A stretch of DNA of 64,000 nucleotides, from contig JAQAHH010000003.1 of NCBI GenBank assembly GCA_030783905.1, positions 177,422 to 241,421 on the forward strand. Direction: 5' to 3'. How positions within the stretch are numbered: position 1 is the stretch's first letter; each line of letters starts with the position of its first letter. This DNA is from Bisgaard Taxon 45 (GTDB lineage: Bacteria > Pseudomonadota > Gammaproteobacteria > Enterobacterales > Pasteurellaceae). The position numbers and the translations under genes were made by a program. This document shows positions 38,549-49,529 of the stretch, one piece after another. Below the pieces are notes generated by a model, which was given only the letters and a program-made list of their open reading frames with translations, was not told the origin of the DNA and did not search any database.

Positions 38549-39373
38549 CTATAACCGAATCACCCCGTCATACACATGGGTCGCCTCGCCTGTCATAAAT
38601 AACGGCTTGCCCACACCTTCCCACTCAATCACCAAGCTACCGCCGGGGAGCTCCACTTGTACTTTACTGTCCAATAAACCTTGCATAATACCCACAGCCA
38701 CTGCTGCACATGCGCCACTGCCACAGGCTTGGGTTTCACCTGCGCCACGTTCATAAACCCGTAATTTAATCTGCCCACGATTGACGACTTGCATAAAACC
38801 CGCGTTGACTCGCTCCGGGAAACGCTCATGGTTTTCCAGTAAAGGCCCTAATTGCTCAACATTGGCGCTTTGGATATCCTCTACTTGTACCACACAATGT
38901 GGATTCCCCATCGACACGGCACCGCATAATACGGTTTGAATCGGTGTACGAAGAATATAATTTTTCTCGAATTTATTCGCAGTAAACGGAATTTTTGCCG
39001 GTTCCCAAATCGGTTCGCCCATATTTATACGGACTTGTTCCCCTTCTAAAATATTCAACACCATCTTGCCGGTTTGAGTACTGACTGTCATGTTTTTTTT
39101 ATCTGTCAGCCCTTTCAAAATCACAAAACGGGCAAAACAACGGGCACCATTACCACATTGCGCCACTTCACTACCATCGGCATTAAAAATACGATAATGG
39201 AAGTCTAGATCAGGATCATAAGGGGGTTCGACGATCAACATTTGGTCAAAACCTATGCCACGATGACGATCCGCCAAACGTTTGATGGTTTCTGGAGAAA
39301 AATAGACGTTTTGTGTAATTGCATCCACCACCACAAAATCGTTGCCTAAGCCGTGCATTTTGGAAAATTGCAT
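38549..39373 (-). CDS. dapF: Diaminopimelate epimerase
   Basis: Interconverts LL- and meso-diaminopimelate for lysine and peptidoglycan synthesis. 274 residues, as in E. coli. The two catalytic cysteines lie in [10 protein letters not shown] (about residue 73) and [12 protein letters not shown] (about 218). It begins [17 protein letters not shown]. The stop is 7 bases from the outer hairpin of the repeat element. Confidence 0.97.
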   Translation of the reverse strand: MQFSKMHGLGNDFVVVDAITQNVYFSPETIKRLADRHRGIGFDQMLIVEPPYDPDLDFHYRIFNADGSEVAQCGNGARCFARFVILKGLTDKKNMTVSTQTGKMVLNILEGEQVRINMGEPIWEPAKIPFTANKFEKNYILRTPIQTVLCGAVSMGNPHCVVQVEDIQSANVEQLGPLLENHERFPERVNAGFMQVVNRGQIKLRVYERGAGETQACGSGACAAVAVGIMQGLLDSKVQVELPGGSLVIEWEGVGKPLFMTGEATHVYDGVIRL

Positions 39374-39555
39374 TTTCCTGTCCTTTGATTAAAACGCTGA
39401 ATGACTGGCATTATAACAGGCAAGAAAAATCAGTAAATCATTACAGCGTGATAGCTCTCACAAAAACTTATAAAAAGTAACCGCACTTTATTTGTTGTAA
39501 CCTATTGAAAATCTGAGATTTAATAGGTGTTAGTTAAATATATCCGTTTTGTACT

Positions 39556-39583
39556 CTTGAAAATAGCCAAAAGGGGCTTATTT
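39556..39583 (+). promoter_or_regulatory. Candidate heat-shock (sigma-32) promoter for clpB
   Basis: CTTGAAA at 39556-39562 matches the sigma-32 -35 element exactly. After 14 bases comes CTTATTT, a partial match to the -10 CCCCATNT. clpB is a sigma-32 gene in related bacteria. Distance to the start codon is about 70 bases. Confidence 0.45.
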
Positions 39584-39651
39584 ATTCCTTGTGAATTGAG
39601 GGGATATTTGCACATTCCCTCACCAAATTTAGTGTTTACAGGAGAGCAAAT

Positions 39652-42219
39652 ATGAATATCGAAAAGTTTACCACCAAATTTCAACAAGCCATTGCCGAAG
39701 CGCAGTCTTTGGCAATTGGCAAAGATAACCAATTTATTGAACCCGTTCATTTACTCACTGCCTTGTTAAATCAACAAGGTGGCTCGACTGCACCGATTTT
39801 AACCGCGAGTGGCGCAAACTTACCCCTCTTGCGTAATGAATTAAATGCGGAATTAAACCGCTTACCCCAAGTGTCTGGTAGCGGGGGAGAGATACAAGTT
39901 TCACGCAGTCTCGTGAACCTGTTAAATCTGTGCGATAAACTCGCGCAACAACGCCAAGATAAATTTATTTCATCTGAATTGTTTTTACTTGCGGCATTAG
40001 AAGAGAAAAGCCTCGGTGATGTGTTGAAAAAGTGCGGTGTGAAAAAAGAAAATTTACAACAGGCGATTGAGAAAGTGCGTGGCGGACAAAATGTGAATGA
40101 TCCGAATGCCGAGGAAAGTCGCCAAGCGTTAGACAAATATACCATTGACTTAACCGCTCGTGCGGAAAGTGGCAAACTTGACCCGGTGATTGGACGTGAT
40201 GAAGAAATTCGTCGAGCCATTCAAGTGTTACAGCGCCGTACTAAAAATAACCCAGTTTTAATTGGTGAACCGGGTGTAGGTAAAACCGCCATTGTCGAAG
40301 GCTTAGCACAGCGTATTGTCAATGGTGAAGTTCCCGAAGGCCTAAAAAATAAACGTGTTCTCTCTTTAGATATGGGTGCCTTAATTGCAGGGGCAAAATA
40401 TCGTGGGGAATTTGAAGAGCGTTTAAAAGCAGTGTTAAACGAGCTTGCGAAAGAAGAAGGGCGAGTGATTTTATTTATTGATGAAATTCACACCATGGTC
40501 GGAGCAGGGAAAACCGATGGCGCGATGGATGCGGGGAACTTACTCAAACCAAGTTTAGCACGTGGTGAATTACACTGTGTCGGGGCAACGACACTTGATG
40601 AATATCGCCAATATATTGAGAAAGATGCCGCACTTGAGCGTCGTTTCCAAAAAGTGTTTGTCGGTGAGCCAACGGTAGAAGACACCATTGCGATCTTGCG
40701 TGGTTTGAAAGAACGTTATGAGATCCACCACCATGTGCAAATTACGGACCCCGCAATTGTCGCGGCAGCGACGCTTTCTCATCGTTATGTGTCCGACCGT
40801 CAATTGCCCGACAAAGCCATTGATTTGATCGACGAAGCCGCATCGAGCATTCGTATGGAAATTGACTCCAAACCTCAACCATTGGATCGTTTAGAACGCC
40901 GTATTATCCAATTAAAATTGGAGCAACAAGCGTTACAAAAAGAAGATGATGAGGCGAGTCGTAAACGCTTAGATATGCTGGAAAAAGAACTCAGCGAAAA
41001 AGAGCGTGAATATGCGGAATTAGAAGATGTGTGGAAAGCAGAAAAGGCCGCCCTTTCTGGCACACAACATATTAAAGCAGAATTAGATAATGCCAAAACC
41101 CAAATGGAACAGGCACGTCGGGCTAGCGATTTCGCTAAAATGTCAGAATTGCAATATGGGGTGATTCCTGCACTAGAAAAACAATTAGCACAAGCAGAAT
41201 CCGCAGAAGGCAAAGAAATGACTTTACTGCGCTATCGTGTTACCGATGAAGAAATTGCTGAAGTACTTTCTCGGGCAACGGGGATTCCTGTGGCGAAAAT
41301 GATGGAAGGGGAAAAAGAAAAACTCTTGCGTATGGAAGAAGAATTGCACAAACGCGTAATTGGTCAGCATGAAGCCATTGAAGCGGTCTCCAATGCCATT
41401 CGTCGTAGTCGTGCCGGCTTGTCAGATCCAAACCGTCCAATTGGCTCATTCTTATTCTTAGGTCCAACTGGGGTGGGGAAAACCGAGCTTTGTAAAACCC
41501 TTGCCAACTTCCTGTTTGATGATGAAAACGCCATGGTGCGTATTGATATGTCTGAATTTATGGAAAAACACAGTGTTTCACGCTTAGTGGGTGCTCCTCC
41601 GGGTTATGTCGGTTATGAAGAAGGCGGCTATTTAACCGAAGCGGTTCGTCGTCGTCCTTATTCTGTGATCTTACTCGATGAAGTGGAAAAAGCACACCAT
41701 GATGTGTTTAACATTTTATTACAAGTGTTAGATGACGGACGCTTAACCGATGGACAGGGTCGAACTGTGGATTTCCGCAATACGGTAGTGATTATGACCT
41801 CGAACTTAGGTTCACACTTGATCCAAGAAAACAGTACCTTGGATTACCCAAGTATGAAAGAGTTAGTGATGTCGGTGGTGGGACAACATTTCCGCCCAGA
41901 ATTTATCAACCGTATTGATGAAACCGTGGTCTTCCACCCATTAGGTAAAGAAAACATTCGTGAAATTGCGACTATCCAGTTAGCACGCTTAATGAAACGA
42001 ATGGAAAGCCATGGTTATCAATTACACTTTACCGATGCCTGTTTAGATTTTATTGGCGAAGTGGGTTATGATCCAGTGTATGGTGCTCGTCCATTAAAAC
42101 GAGCCATTCAGCAAGAAATTGAAAACCCGTTAGCACAACAAATTCTGTCCGGTAAATTGTTACCAAATCAACCTATTTCCATTGATTATGTGGAAGGCAA
42201 AGTGGTAGCGAAACAATAA
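39652..42219 (+). CDS. clpB: Disaggregase chaperone ClpB
   Basis: Hexameric AAA+ chaperone that, with DnaK, extracts proteins from aggregates. 855 residues. Order: N-terminal Clp repeat domain (1-145), AAA-1 with Walker [10 protein letters not shown] and Walker [11 protein letters not shown], the coiled-coil M-domain (about 400-520, the feature separating ClpB from ClpA), AAA-2 with [10 protein letters not shown] and [11 protein letters not shown], and C-terminal D2-small domain with the sensor GARPLKR. GGAGAG precedes the ATG. It is a single-gene unit with a strong terminator. An uptake core lies at 40030. Confidence 0.98.
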   Translation: MNIEKFTTKFQQAIAEAQSLAIGKDNQFIEPVHLLTALLNQQGGSTAPILTASGANLPLLRNELNAELNRLPQVSGSGGEIQVSRSLVNLLNLCDKLAQQRQDKFISSELFLLAALEEKSLGDVLKKCGVKKENLQQAIEKVRGGQNVNDPNAEESRQALDKYTIDLTARAESGKLDPVIGRDEEIRRAIQVLQRRTKNNPVLIGEPGVGKTAIVEGLAQRIVNGEVPEGLKNKRVLSLDMGALIAGAKYRGEFEERLKAVLNELAKEEGRVILFIDEIHTMVGAGKTDGAMDAGNLLKPSLARGELHCVGATTLDEYRQYIEKDAALERRFQKVFVGEPTVEDTIAILRGLKERYEIHHHVQITDPAIVAAATLSHRYVSDRQLPDKAIDLIDEAASSIRMEIDSKPQPLDRLERRIIQLKLEQQALQKEDDEASRKRLDMLEKELSEKEREYAELEDVWKAEKAALSGTQHIKAELDNAKTQMEQARRASDFAKMSELQYGVIPALEKQLAQAESAEGKEMTLLRYRVTDEEIAEVLSRATGIPVAKMMEGEKEKLLRMEEELHKRVIGQHEAIEAVSNAIRRSRAGLSDPNRPIGSFLFLGPTGVGKTELCKTLANFLFDDENAMVRIDMSEFMEKHSVSRLVGAPPGYVGYEEGGYLTEAVRRRPYSVILLDEVEKAHHDVFNILLQVLDDGRLTDGQGRTVDFRNTVVIMTSNLGSHLIQENSTLDYPSMKELVMSVVGQHFRPEFINRIDETVVFHPLGKENIREIATIQLARLMKRMESHGYQLHFTDACLDFIGEVGYDPVYGARPLKRAIQQEIENPLAQQILSGKLLPNQPISIDYVEGKVVAKQ

Positions 42220-42237
42220 ATTAAACCAATAAAACGT

Positions 42238-42267
42238 AGCCCAATGTGTACACATTGGGCTTTTTTA
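42238..42267 (+). terminator. Rho-independent terminator after clpB
   Basis: Perfect 24-base palindrome (42238-42261; effective stem 10 bp with a GTAC loop) followed by six T residues, 19 bases after the stop. Confidence 0.92.
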
Positions 42268-42376
42268 TGCGACAAAAAGTGCGGTATGGTTTAAAAAGTA
42301 TTGTAAGGTGATCCCACTATCAACGTCTAAGAGGAAAGATGACCCTTTATTTTGACCCATTCCATAGGAGAACAAT

Positions 42377-42751
42377 ATGAAAAAATGCCTAACTTTTTTA
42401 GCCACCTTATTTGTAGCGAGCCAAGCTTTTGCACTAGAGTTTAAGCCTTTCGAACAAAAGGCATTTGATGCCGCGCTACAAAGTCAGCAACCTGTTTTAA
42501 TTGATGTTTATGCTAATTGGTGCCCAACCTGTAAACGTCAAGTTAAAGTACTTGAACCGATGTTACAAGAAGCACAATTCAACGATTACACGGTCTTTAA
42601 AGTGGATTACGATGAACAAAAAGAAGCATTAAAATCCTTTAATGCAACTCGTCAAAGTACCTTAATTCTGTTTAACCAAGGTAAAGAAGTACGCCGTAGT
42701 ATTGCTGAAACTAGCGAAGACGGGTTACGCCGTTTCATCACACTACCATAA
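42377..42751 (+). CDS. Exported thioredoxin-fold protein (CPTC)
   Basis: 124 residues. A signal peptide ends near SQAFA (about residue 19), followed by a single thioredoxin domain with the redox motif ANWCPTCKRQ and the cis-proline region RQSTLILF (Ser-Thr in place of the usual Thr-Pro). It should act in the periplasm as a thiol-disulfide partner, most likely reduced by the CcdA-like protein encoded 19 bases downstream. The pair resembles a split DsbD. The specific client is unknown. Confidence 0.87.
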   Translation: MKKCLTFLATLFVASQAFALEFKPFEQKAFDAALQSQQPVLIDVYANWCPTCKRQVKVLEPMLQEAQFNDYTVFKVDYDEQKEALKSFNATRQSTLILFNQGKEVRRSIAETSEDGLRRFITLP

Positions 42752-42770
42752 GGAAAAGACAGGAAAGAAT

Positions 42771-43499
42771 ATGGATATCAGTATCACGACTTTAGGATTA
42801 AGTTTATTAGCAGGATTACTGACGACACTCTCCCCATGCGTTTTACCTATTTTGCCGATTGTTGCTTCTTCTGCCATGGCAAAGCGTAAAGTGGGCTTAT
42901 TCAGCCTCGCCTTTGGCATGGCAATATCGTTTACTTTCGTGGGCACATTGATCGCCTCGATTGGACTCGCATTAGGCCTAAATAGTGAGTATTTACGCTA
43001 TGGCGCAGCTCTATTGATGATCATGGTTGCCCTTTGGTTACTGAGTACACGCTTACAAGCCTTCTTTAGTCGCTACACTTCCGCATTGAGCGGACGAGGC
43101 GAAGCCTGGCTAAGTGGCTTTCATCCTGAATCGGCCACAGGGCAATTTTGGGTTGGCTTATTACTGGGTATCGTCTGGGCACCTTGTATTGGACCTACAT
43201 TAGGTGCTGCCATTGCGTTAGCGAGTCAAGGAGAGGCGCTGGCGAGTGTGGCGCTTGTCATGATGATCTTTAGCTTAGGCGCGGTGATCCCGTTAATTAC
43301 CATCGGTTTACTCTCTCGCCAATTTTTCCGCGAAAAACGTGAACGCTTAGCCAATGCAGGACAAAAAGGGCGCATTTTGATGGGCTGGAGTTTACTCGCA
43401 GTTGGCTTCTTGGTACTAACTGGTTTTGATAAACAAATTGAAATCTGGCTTGTGGAATTAAGTCCTGAATGGTTGACTGACTTAACAACACGCTTTTAA
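42771..43499 (+). CDS. CcdA/DsbD-like membrane electron-transfer protein
   Basis: 242 residues, six hydrophobic segments. The first helix ends in LTTLSPCVLPILPIVA, and a second cysteine lies in GIVWAPCIGPTLGAAIALA; these paired cysteines carry electrons from cytoplasmic thioredoxin across the membrane in CcdA and the DsbD core. The ATG at 42771 follows AGGAAAG; an in-frame reading from 42702 would extend into the upstream thioredoxin gene. With that gene it forms a two-gene unit. Confidence 0.9.
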   Translation: MDISITTLGLSLLAGLLTTLSPCVLPILPIVASSAMAKRKVGLFSLAFGMAISFTFVGTLIASIGLALGLNSEYLRYGAALLMIMVALWLLSTRLQAFFSRYTSALSGRGEAWLSGFHPESATGQFWVGLLLGIVWAPCIGPTLGAAIALASQGEALASVALVMMIFSLGAVIPLITIGLLSRQFFREKRERLANAGQKGRILMGWSLLAVGFLVLTGFDKQIEIWLVELSPEWLTDLTTRF

Positions 43500-43545
43500 T
43501 CCTCCATGCAAAAGTGCGGTAAAAATACGTCTATTCTGATGAGGA

Positions 43546-43572
43546 TAAAAAAAGGGCTGTTTATACAGCCCT
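43546..43572 (-). terminator. Rho-independent terminator after nanM
   Basis: Perfect 8-bp stem (43553-43560 with 43565-43572, loop TTAT). Read on the minus strand it is followed by a run of T, 19 bases past the nanM stop. It could weakly serve the convergent CcdA gene as well. Confidence 0.85.
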
Positions 43573-43590
43573 AAATAAAACGTAGAAACA

Positions 43591-44733
43591 TTATTCTACC
43601 GTTAATTTTTTACCGTCATAGCTCATGGTTTGTACCGCACTTAATGGTTTACCACCATCCGTTTCACCACCAATAAGTAAGACTTTATTATTATAAGAAA
43701 CCGCTAAACCGTAACCAATGGTTGCTGGAAGTTCACCTACAATTTTCCAGTTACCGGTTTTTCCATCTAACGCATAAACCGCTTTGTGATAGGTTTTTTT
43801 CAACCCACCCGTACGGTGTGCATCCATAATCCCTTTTTCATAGTTTGCTAGCGCACCTGGGAAATTTGCTCCTCCAGTTACAATATAATGACCATTGGTG
43901 TAACCACCCATACCGCCTGCAATACCATCTTGTTTGTCATAACCTGTCGGTGCAGGTAAGTCACCTAATTTTTTCCATGTGATACCCTCTTTACCAATGG
44001 TGCCTAAAGCAGTGCCTGGAGAACGTAAACCAGCTTTGACTTCACCATTCACCACGAGTAATTTGCCATCTTTGATCGCGACCGCAGCCCCTGCACGACC
44101 AGAATATGGGAAGTAACCTTCATTACGCCATACGTTATTCGCGGGTTCATAACTGATAATTTCTGGTGAGAAGAAGAAATCTTGTGCACGTAAGTTGAAG
44201 TATGGATCAAAAATCGCTTTTTCTTTCTCTTTATCGCCACCTGCTGCTTTCACATCTTGGAATAAACCGTTCCAAATTTCATGGTTTACCCCACCAACAA
44301 AGTAGATTTTACCACCGTCTGCGGCGACACTAGCACCAACAGAAGTAGAGCGAGGAGAACGTGTACTTAATTTTGTCCAAGTATTATCCGCTGGATTGTA
44401 CTCATACGCATCATTGATAATTTGGTTTTTTGCGACATCCGTATCTTGGAAACCACCAAACACATAAAGTTTGCCATTCACACCTGCTGCTACCGCTTGG
44501 TTACGTTTACCGCCAGGAAATTCTGCAATTTCTTTCCATTCTTTTGGATCTTTTAGATTTAATGAATAGAATTTTGTTGTGCCAGTACCACCTAACCCCA
44601 CATAAACAGTATCACCGACCAATGCGCCCGCACCCGCTTTAATCCCTTCTGGTAAATCTGGATATTGACCTGCTTGTGCGGCAAATGCTGTTGCTGCTAA
44701 TACCGTAAATAACGCTGTTTTTGTAAATTTCAT
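43591..44733 (-). CDS. nanM: N-acetylneuraminate epimerase NanM
   Basis: Periplasmic mutarotase that speeds interconversion of alpha- and beta-sialic acid so that the transporter gets its preferred anomer. 380 residues. A signal peptide ends near FAAQA (about 22 residues). The body is a six-bladed kelch beta-propeller with repeated motifs such as [37 protein letters not shown] and [11 protein letters not shown]. It is the last gene of the leftward siaP-siaT-nanM unit. An uptake core lies inside at 43634. Confidence 0.95.
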   Translation of the reverse strand: MKFTKTALFTVLAATAFAAQAGQYPDLPEGIKAGAGALVGDTVYVGLGGTGTTKFYSLNLKDPKEWKEIAEFPGGKRNQAVAAGVNGKLYVFGGFQDTDVAKNQIINDAYEYNPADNTWTKLSTRSPRSTSVGASVAADGGKIYFVGGVNHEIWNGLFQDVKAAGGDKEKEKAIFDPYFNLRAQDFFFSPEIISYEPANNVWRNEGYFPYSGRAGAAVAIKDGKLLVVNGEVKAGLRSPGTALGTIGKEGITWKKLGDLPAPTGYDKQDGIAGGMGGYTNGHYIVTGGANFPGALANYEKGIMDAHRTGGLKKTYHKAVYALDGKTGNWKIVGELPATIGYGLAVSYNNKVLLIGGETDGGKPLSAVQTMSYDGKKLTVE

Positions 44734-44813
44734 TTTATTACCTCGATTAATTAGGTTAGTAAGAATGAATACCTATTCAGATCGCATAATACTGAATGGC
44801 AAGTTTTTAAATT

Positions 44814-44839
44814 AAAGCCAATCCAATCCGATTGGCTTT
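44814..44839 (-). other. Stem-loop between siaT and nanM
   Basis: Perfect 9-bp stem (44814-44822 with 44831-44839, loop 8) located 22 bases past the siaT stop on the minus strand. Only short T stretches follow, so partial termination or mRNA stabilisation is likelier than a full stop. Confidence 0.6.
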
Positions 44840-44860
44840 GAATGCCACGTCTTCCCGCCA

Positions 44861-46744
44861 TTACGGCATCAGAAGATTTGGTATAAAGGTGATAATTTGT
44901 GGGAAAATCGTAATCAACACCAATGTGACAAAAATTGGTACTAAGAAAGGTAATACCCCTTTCGCTACCGTACTCACTGGCATATTACCAACACGTGCCA
45001 CAACGAATAACGCCATTCCCATTGGTGGGGTTAAAATACCAATCATCATATTTAATGTGGTCATCACACCAAAGAAAATTAAGTCAATACCAAAATGTAC
45101 AGCGATTGGAATTAACATTGGTAAGACTAAGAATTGCAATGCCAAGGCATCAATAAACATACCAAGGAACAAGAGCAATAAGTTGATCATCACTAACACC
45201 ATAGTCGGTGAATCTGCTACCGCAACAAAGACTTCCGCAATTTTCATTGCCACTTGTTCACGAGCAATCATGTCACCAAAGAACGTGACCGTCATCACCA
45301 TTAATGCCGTTACCCCTGTAATCGCCATGGCTTCAATACAGCTTTTGAAAAGCATTTTTACATTCAACTCACGGTAAACAAACATACCGACAATAATTGA
45401 GTAGAAGGCTGCAATCACCGCTGCTTCGGTTGGCGTAAAGAGACCCGAGAAAATCCCACCGATAATTAAAATCGGAGTTAATACTGCCCAAATGGCCTTT
45501 TTGAATGCTTGGCAACGTTGTTGAAGGGTGGCTTTCGCGGTTCTTGGATAACCACGTTTTTTCGCCACATAATAGTTCATGGTCATTAACGCAATCGTGA
45601 CAAGCACCCCTGGAATGAAACCAGCAATAAATAATTTCGCGATAGATTGGTTCGAAATGACCCCATAAATAATCATTGCAATGCTCGGTGGCACTAATGG
45701 ACCAATGATACAAGAGGCTGCGGTAATCCCACCACAAATGTCGTCATCATAGCCAGCATCACGCATAGCTTTAATTTCTAACTGACCTAATCCACCCGCA
45801 TCGGCAAGTGCAGAACCAGACATCCCCGAGAAAATTAAACTTGCCCCGATATTCACATGCCCCATACCACCACGGTAATGACCTAATAAAGCACGTGCAA
45901 AATCAAAAATACGTTCTGTGATCCCGCCCGTATTCATTAAAATACCCGTTAAAATAAAGAACGGCACACTCAATAATGGGAAACTATTTAAACTGTCAGT
46001 GAGTTTTGTTGATGCTGAATTGACAATATTCCAACGCGTCATCGCAAAATAGAGCAAGGTCGCAATAAATAATGACCAACCTACTGGCGTCCCGATAAAC
46101 ATAATGATTAGCCAAATGACTAAAGTAATATACACTGCATCACTGCCAAATTTCACATAATTGGAAATACGGAGGACTTTATACCAATCCGGATCAACCA
46201 ATAAAATGGCAAAAATAATGACCGCACTTATCACAAAAACTGTCACTGGAATATAACTTAACTTATTTCGATAGTTTTCAACTTGAGCCTGGAAAAAGCG
46301 GAATAACATTAAACAAGAAATAAAAGGCAATGCCGCATACATCCATTTTTCAGGCACGATCGTCTCACGCCCCATCAAATCTGACACGAAAGCAGTTAAT
46401 GCTTCCATTTTGAAACTAGAATCGAGCCAAACTTTAAAGCCTAAATGAATGAAAATAATGATGGAAACAAAGATGAGTGTTTGCACAAAGGAGTTTGTTA
46501 CTTTTCTCACTTTCTCGGGCATAAAGTTAGTTAAAAAATCAATATAAACATGCTGTTGACTACGGATACCCATACTAATACCCAGTAACCCAACATAAAT
46601 AAATAACAATCTTGCGAGTTCTTCACTCCAAATAAATGGCGACTGAAACACTTGACGAGCAATGATTTGGGCTAACAGAATTAAGAAAATGCCAATGAAC
46701 AGCACGCCACCAATCCACTCTTCTAATTTATTTATTATTCTCAT
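44861..46744 (-). CDS. siaT: Sialic acid TRAP transporter, fused small and large subunits (SiaQM)
   Basis: 627 residues. Residues 1-160 form the small DctQ-like subunit (four helices; [12 protein letters not shown] start, [15 protein letters not shown]). After a linking helix, the large DctM subunit follows with about 12 helices and the signatures [35 protein letters not shown] and [14 protein letters not shown]. The fused form is the Haemophilus/Pasteurella type. ATG 46744 follows GAGGT; an upstream codon would add seven residues. It uses a sodium gradient to import sialic acid delivered by SiaP. An uptake core lies at 46221. Confidence 0.96.
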   Translation of the reverse strand: MRIINKLEEWIGGVLFIGIFLILLAQIIARQVFQSPFIWSEELARLLFIYVGLLGISMGIRSQQHVYIDFLTNFMPEKVRKVTNSFVQTLIFVSIIIFIHLGFKVWLDSSFKMEALTAFVSDLMGRETIVPEKWMYAALPFISCLMLFRFFQAQVENYRNKLSYIPVTVFVISAVIIFAILLVDPDWYKVLRISNYVKFGSDAVYITLVIWLIIMFIGTPVGWSLFIATLLYFAMTRWNIVNSASTKLTDSLNSFPLLSVPFFILTGILMNTGGITERIFDFARALLGHYRGGMGHVNIGASLIFSGMSGSALADAGGLGQLEIKAMRDAGYDDDICGGITAASCIIGPLVPPSIAMIIYGVISNQSIAKLFIAGFIPGVLVTIALMTMNYYVAKKRGYPRTAKATLQQRCQAFKKAIWAVLTPILIIGGIFSGLFTPTEAAVIAAFYSIIVGMFVYRELNVKMLFKSCIEAMAITGVTALMVMTVTFFGDMIAREQVAMKIAEVFVAVADSPTMVLVMINLLLLFLGMFIDALALQFLVLPMLIPIAVHFGIDLIFFGVMTTLNMMIGILTPPMGMALFVVARVGNMPVSTVAKGVLPFLVPIFVTLVLITIFPQIITFIPNLLMP

Positions 46745-46773
46745 AGATACCTCAAGACAACCCAATAAAAAGG

Positions 46774-46805
46774 AACCTTATCCCTTAAGGCGCAGGGATA
46801 AGGTT
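46774..46805 (-). terminator. Intercistronic stem-loop between siaP and siaT
   Basis: Perfect 11-bp stem (46774-46784 with 46795-46805, loop 10), 8 bases past the siaP stop. On the minus strand CC and then TTTTTA follow. It probably acts as a partial terminator that raises siaP over siaT transcript. Confidence 0.8.
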
Positions 46806-46812
46806 ACTATCT

Positions 46813-47832
<1,020 letters not shown>

Positions 47833-47844
47833 TTAAAATGATGA

Positions 47845-47860
47845 TGAAATAGATTTCACA
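47845..47860. promoter_or_regulatory. Inverted repeat in the siaP leader (operator or CRP-like)
   Basis: TGAAAT-AG-ATTTCA, a 6-bp inverted repeat, extended on one side to TTTCACA so that the minus strand reads TGTGA-N6-TTTCA (8 of 10 to the CRP pattern). It lies 49 bases upstream of the siaP start and is a candidate site for CRP or for the RpiR-type regulator encoded at 50927. Confidence 0.4.
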
Positions 47861-47903
47861 CATTTGGCATTCTAAAGTGAAAAAACTATTTTTTATATAG
47901 AAA

Positions 47904-47920
47904 ATGAAGTTTTATTTCAT
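47904..47920. promoter_or_regulatory. Second inverted repeat in the siaP/GDSL divergent region
   Basis: ATGAA-N7-TTCAT, resembling the TGAAA/TTTCA arms of the repeat at 47845, 59 bases away. Together they may form a pair of operators in the 244-base divergent promoter region. Evidence is pattern only. Confidence 0.3.
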
Positions 47921-48040
47921 AAATGATAGGTTCGTCACAAAATTGAATATTCCCCCTGACGACAGATAAGTTTACTGTTTACCGGAATATTGGGTTTTAT
48001 ATAATACTTAGCATATTATTTCAAAAATAGAGGGCTACCT

Positions 48041-48655
48041 ATGCTAAGTGATCAGGCTATTTATCGCCGTTATCAAATCAAAATGGCAGAATTTGCCAAA
48101 CCTGCCGATATCAGCTTAATTGGTCATTCACTCTTTGATATGTGGAGTAATTTGCCAACCGGCACCCCACAATTAGCAGGGAAAAGCGTGGCAAATTTAG
48201 GCCTCTCTGGTGTCAGTACTCGACAATATTTGGATGTTATCGTTAAACCCCAGCGCATTCAACAACTTGGAAAATTTGTTTTTCTTTTTTTAGGTGTCAA
48301 TGATATTTGTAAAGAAGAAGCCTATTCTCCCGCACAAGTCATGCGATGGTTAAATGAGATAATTACCTACCTACGCAGTCTTTCTCCTACGTCCCACTAC
48401 TTTTTATTAGAAGCTACGCCAGTCAATCAGATTAATACGGTCACTAACGCACAAATTCACACCCTGAATACTTATTTAAAACAGCATTGTCCGTCAGACG
48501 TGACTTACGTTGAAACGCAAAAAGCCTTTTGTGATCCTCAAGGTGAACTGGATTTACGCCTTTGTACCGACGGATTACATTTTAATGCGCAAGGTTATCA
48601 AGTGCTCAAGACATTATTGGAACACTACATCAAAAACACGCCAACCCAAAAATAG
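48041..48655 (+). CDS. SGNH/GDSL-family hydrolase in the sialic acid locus
   Basis: 204 residues, no signal peptide, so cytoplasmic. Block I reads ISLIGHSLFDMW with the likely nucleophile Ser30 (GHS in place of GDS). Block II glycine lies in VANLGLSG, block III is FLGVNDICK and block V is CTDGLHFNAQGY with the catalytic Asp and His. The family includes carbohydrate O-acetylesterases. Its place between siaP and nanE suggests removal of O-acetyl groups from imported sialic acids, but this is inference. AGAGGG lies before the ATG. Confidence 0.87.
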   Translation: MLSDQAIYRRYQIKMAEFAKPADISLIGHSLFDMWSNLPTGTPQLAGKSVANLGLSGVSTRQYLDVIVKPQRIQQLGKFVFLFLGVNDICKEEAYSPAQVMRWLNEIITYLRSLSPTSHYFLLEATPVNQINTVTNAQIHTLNTYLKQHCPSDVTYVETQKAFCDPQGELDLRLCTDGLHFNAQGYQVLKTLLEHYIKNTPTQK

Positions 48656-48821
48656 CGAGGGTTGACAAATAACCACTAAAATTAATCTGTCTATTTGCTA
48701 TGAATAAATATGCGACAAAGATCTCAATTTTTTATTATTTTGGTTGTTATTTTTTAATTCTAAGATTAACCTATGCGAATTGGAGTCAATCTTCTTTTGG
48801 TAAATTTAGACTGGAGTTAAT
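48656..48821 (+). other. Intergenic leader before nanE
   Basis: 166 A+T-rich bases. A TTGACA at 48662-48667 lacks a good -10 at standard distance, and no clear terminator follows the GDSL gene. A promoter for the nanE-nanA unit may lie here, but none can be defined with confidence. Confidence 0.35.
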
Positions 48822-49508
48822 ATGTCAAAACTATCACATCCGCAAATTTTAGAACAAATTAAATATGGATTAATCGCCTCTTGCCAACCTGTCGATAATG
48901 GCCCAATGGATTCTCCCGAAATCGTTGCGGCCATGGCACAAGCCTCTGTTATCGGTGGTGCGGCAGGCTTACGTATTGAAGGGATTGAGAATTTAAAAGC
49001 CACCCGCCAAGTCGTCAATGTGCCGATTATCGGTATTGTGAAACGCGACTTACCTGACAGTCCAGTTCGTATTAGCCCATTTTTACAAGATATCGAGGAT
49101 TTAGCCGCAGCTGGTGCGGATATTATTGCTTTTGATGGGACTGATCGCATCCGTCCAACTACACGCGAAGCCATCATTCAACGGATCAAAGAATTGGGTT
49201 GCTTAGCCATGGCAGATTGTTCGAATTTTGAAGAAGGGATGTATTGCCACAACTTAGGTGTCGACATCATCGGTAGCACAATGTCTGGCTATACTGGGGG
49301 CGACATTCCAGCTGAGCCCGACTACCAGTTAGTGAAAGACTTGAATGCGGCAGGCTGTCGAGTGATGGCAGAAGGTCGCTATAACACACCGGCACTTGCA
49401 AAAACGGCAATTGAAATTGGCGCCTATTCTGTTACGGTGGGCTCAGCACTGACGCGTTTAGAGCATATCGTAAGCTGGTTTGCTGATGCTGTAAAATCAG
49501 CCAAATAA
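48822..49508 (+). CDS. nanE: N-acetylmannosamine-6-phosphate 2-epimerase
   Basis: Converts ManNAc-6-phosphate to GlcNAc-6-phosphate in sialic acid breakdown. 228 residues, TIM barrel. Motifs are [16 protein letters not shown] at the N-terminus, the catalytic region [19 protein letters not shown], and [18 protein letters not shown]. It is the first gene of nanE-nanK-nanQ-nanR-nanA; nanK follows within 22 bases. Confidence 0.96.
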   Translation: MSKLSHPQILEQIKYGLIASCQPVDNGPMDSPEIVAAMAQASVIGGAAGLRIEGIENLKATRQVVNVPIIGIVKRDLPDSPVRISPFLQDIEDLAAAGADIIAFDGTDRIRPTTREAIIQRIKELGCLAMADCSNFEEGMYCHNLGVDIIGSTMSGYTGGDIPAEPDYQLVKDLNAAGCRVMAEGRYNTPALAKTAIEIGAYSVTVGSALTRLEHIVSWFADAVKSAK

Positions 49509-49529
49509 GTGAGTACAAAAGGAGAGCTT

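Noticed and set aside
38331..38756. Open frame crossing the repeat element between dapF and the DUF484 gene
   Set aside because: Its reading covers the hairpin repeat and the antisense of dapF, has no ribosome site and no coding character.
44832..45377. Plus-strand frame of 181 codons within siaT
   Set aside because: Low-complexity antisense shadow of the transporter gene, rich in Lys, Asn, Thr and Ile, with no family motif.
48662..48690. Sigma-70 promoter for nanE at TTGACA
   Set aside because: The -35 is perfect but no -10 with normal spacing can be seen, so no promoter was annotated.
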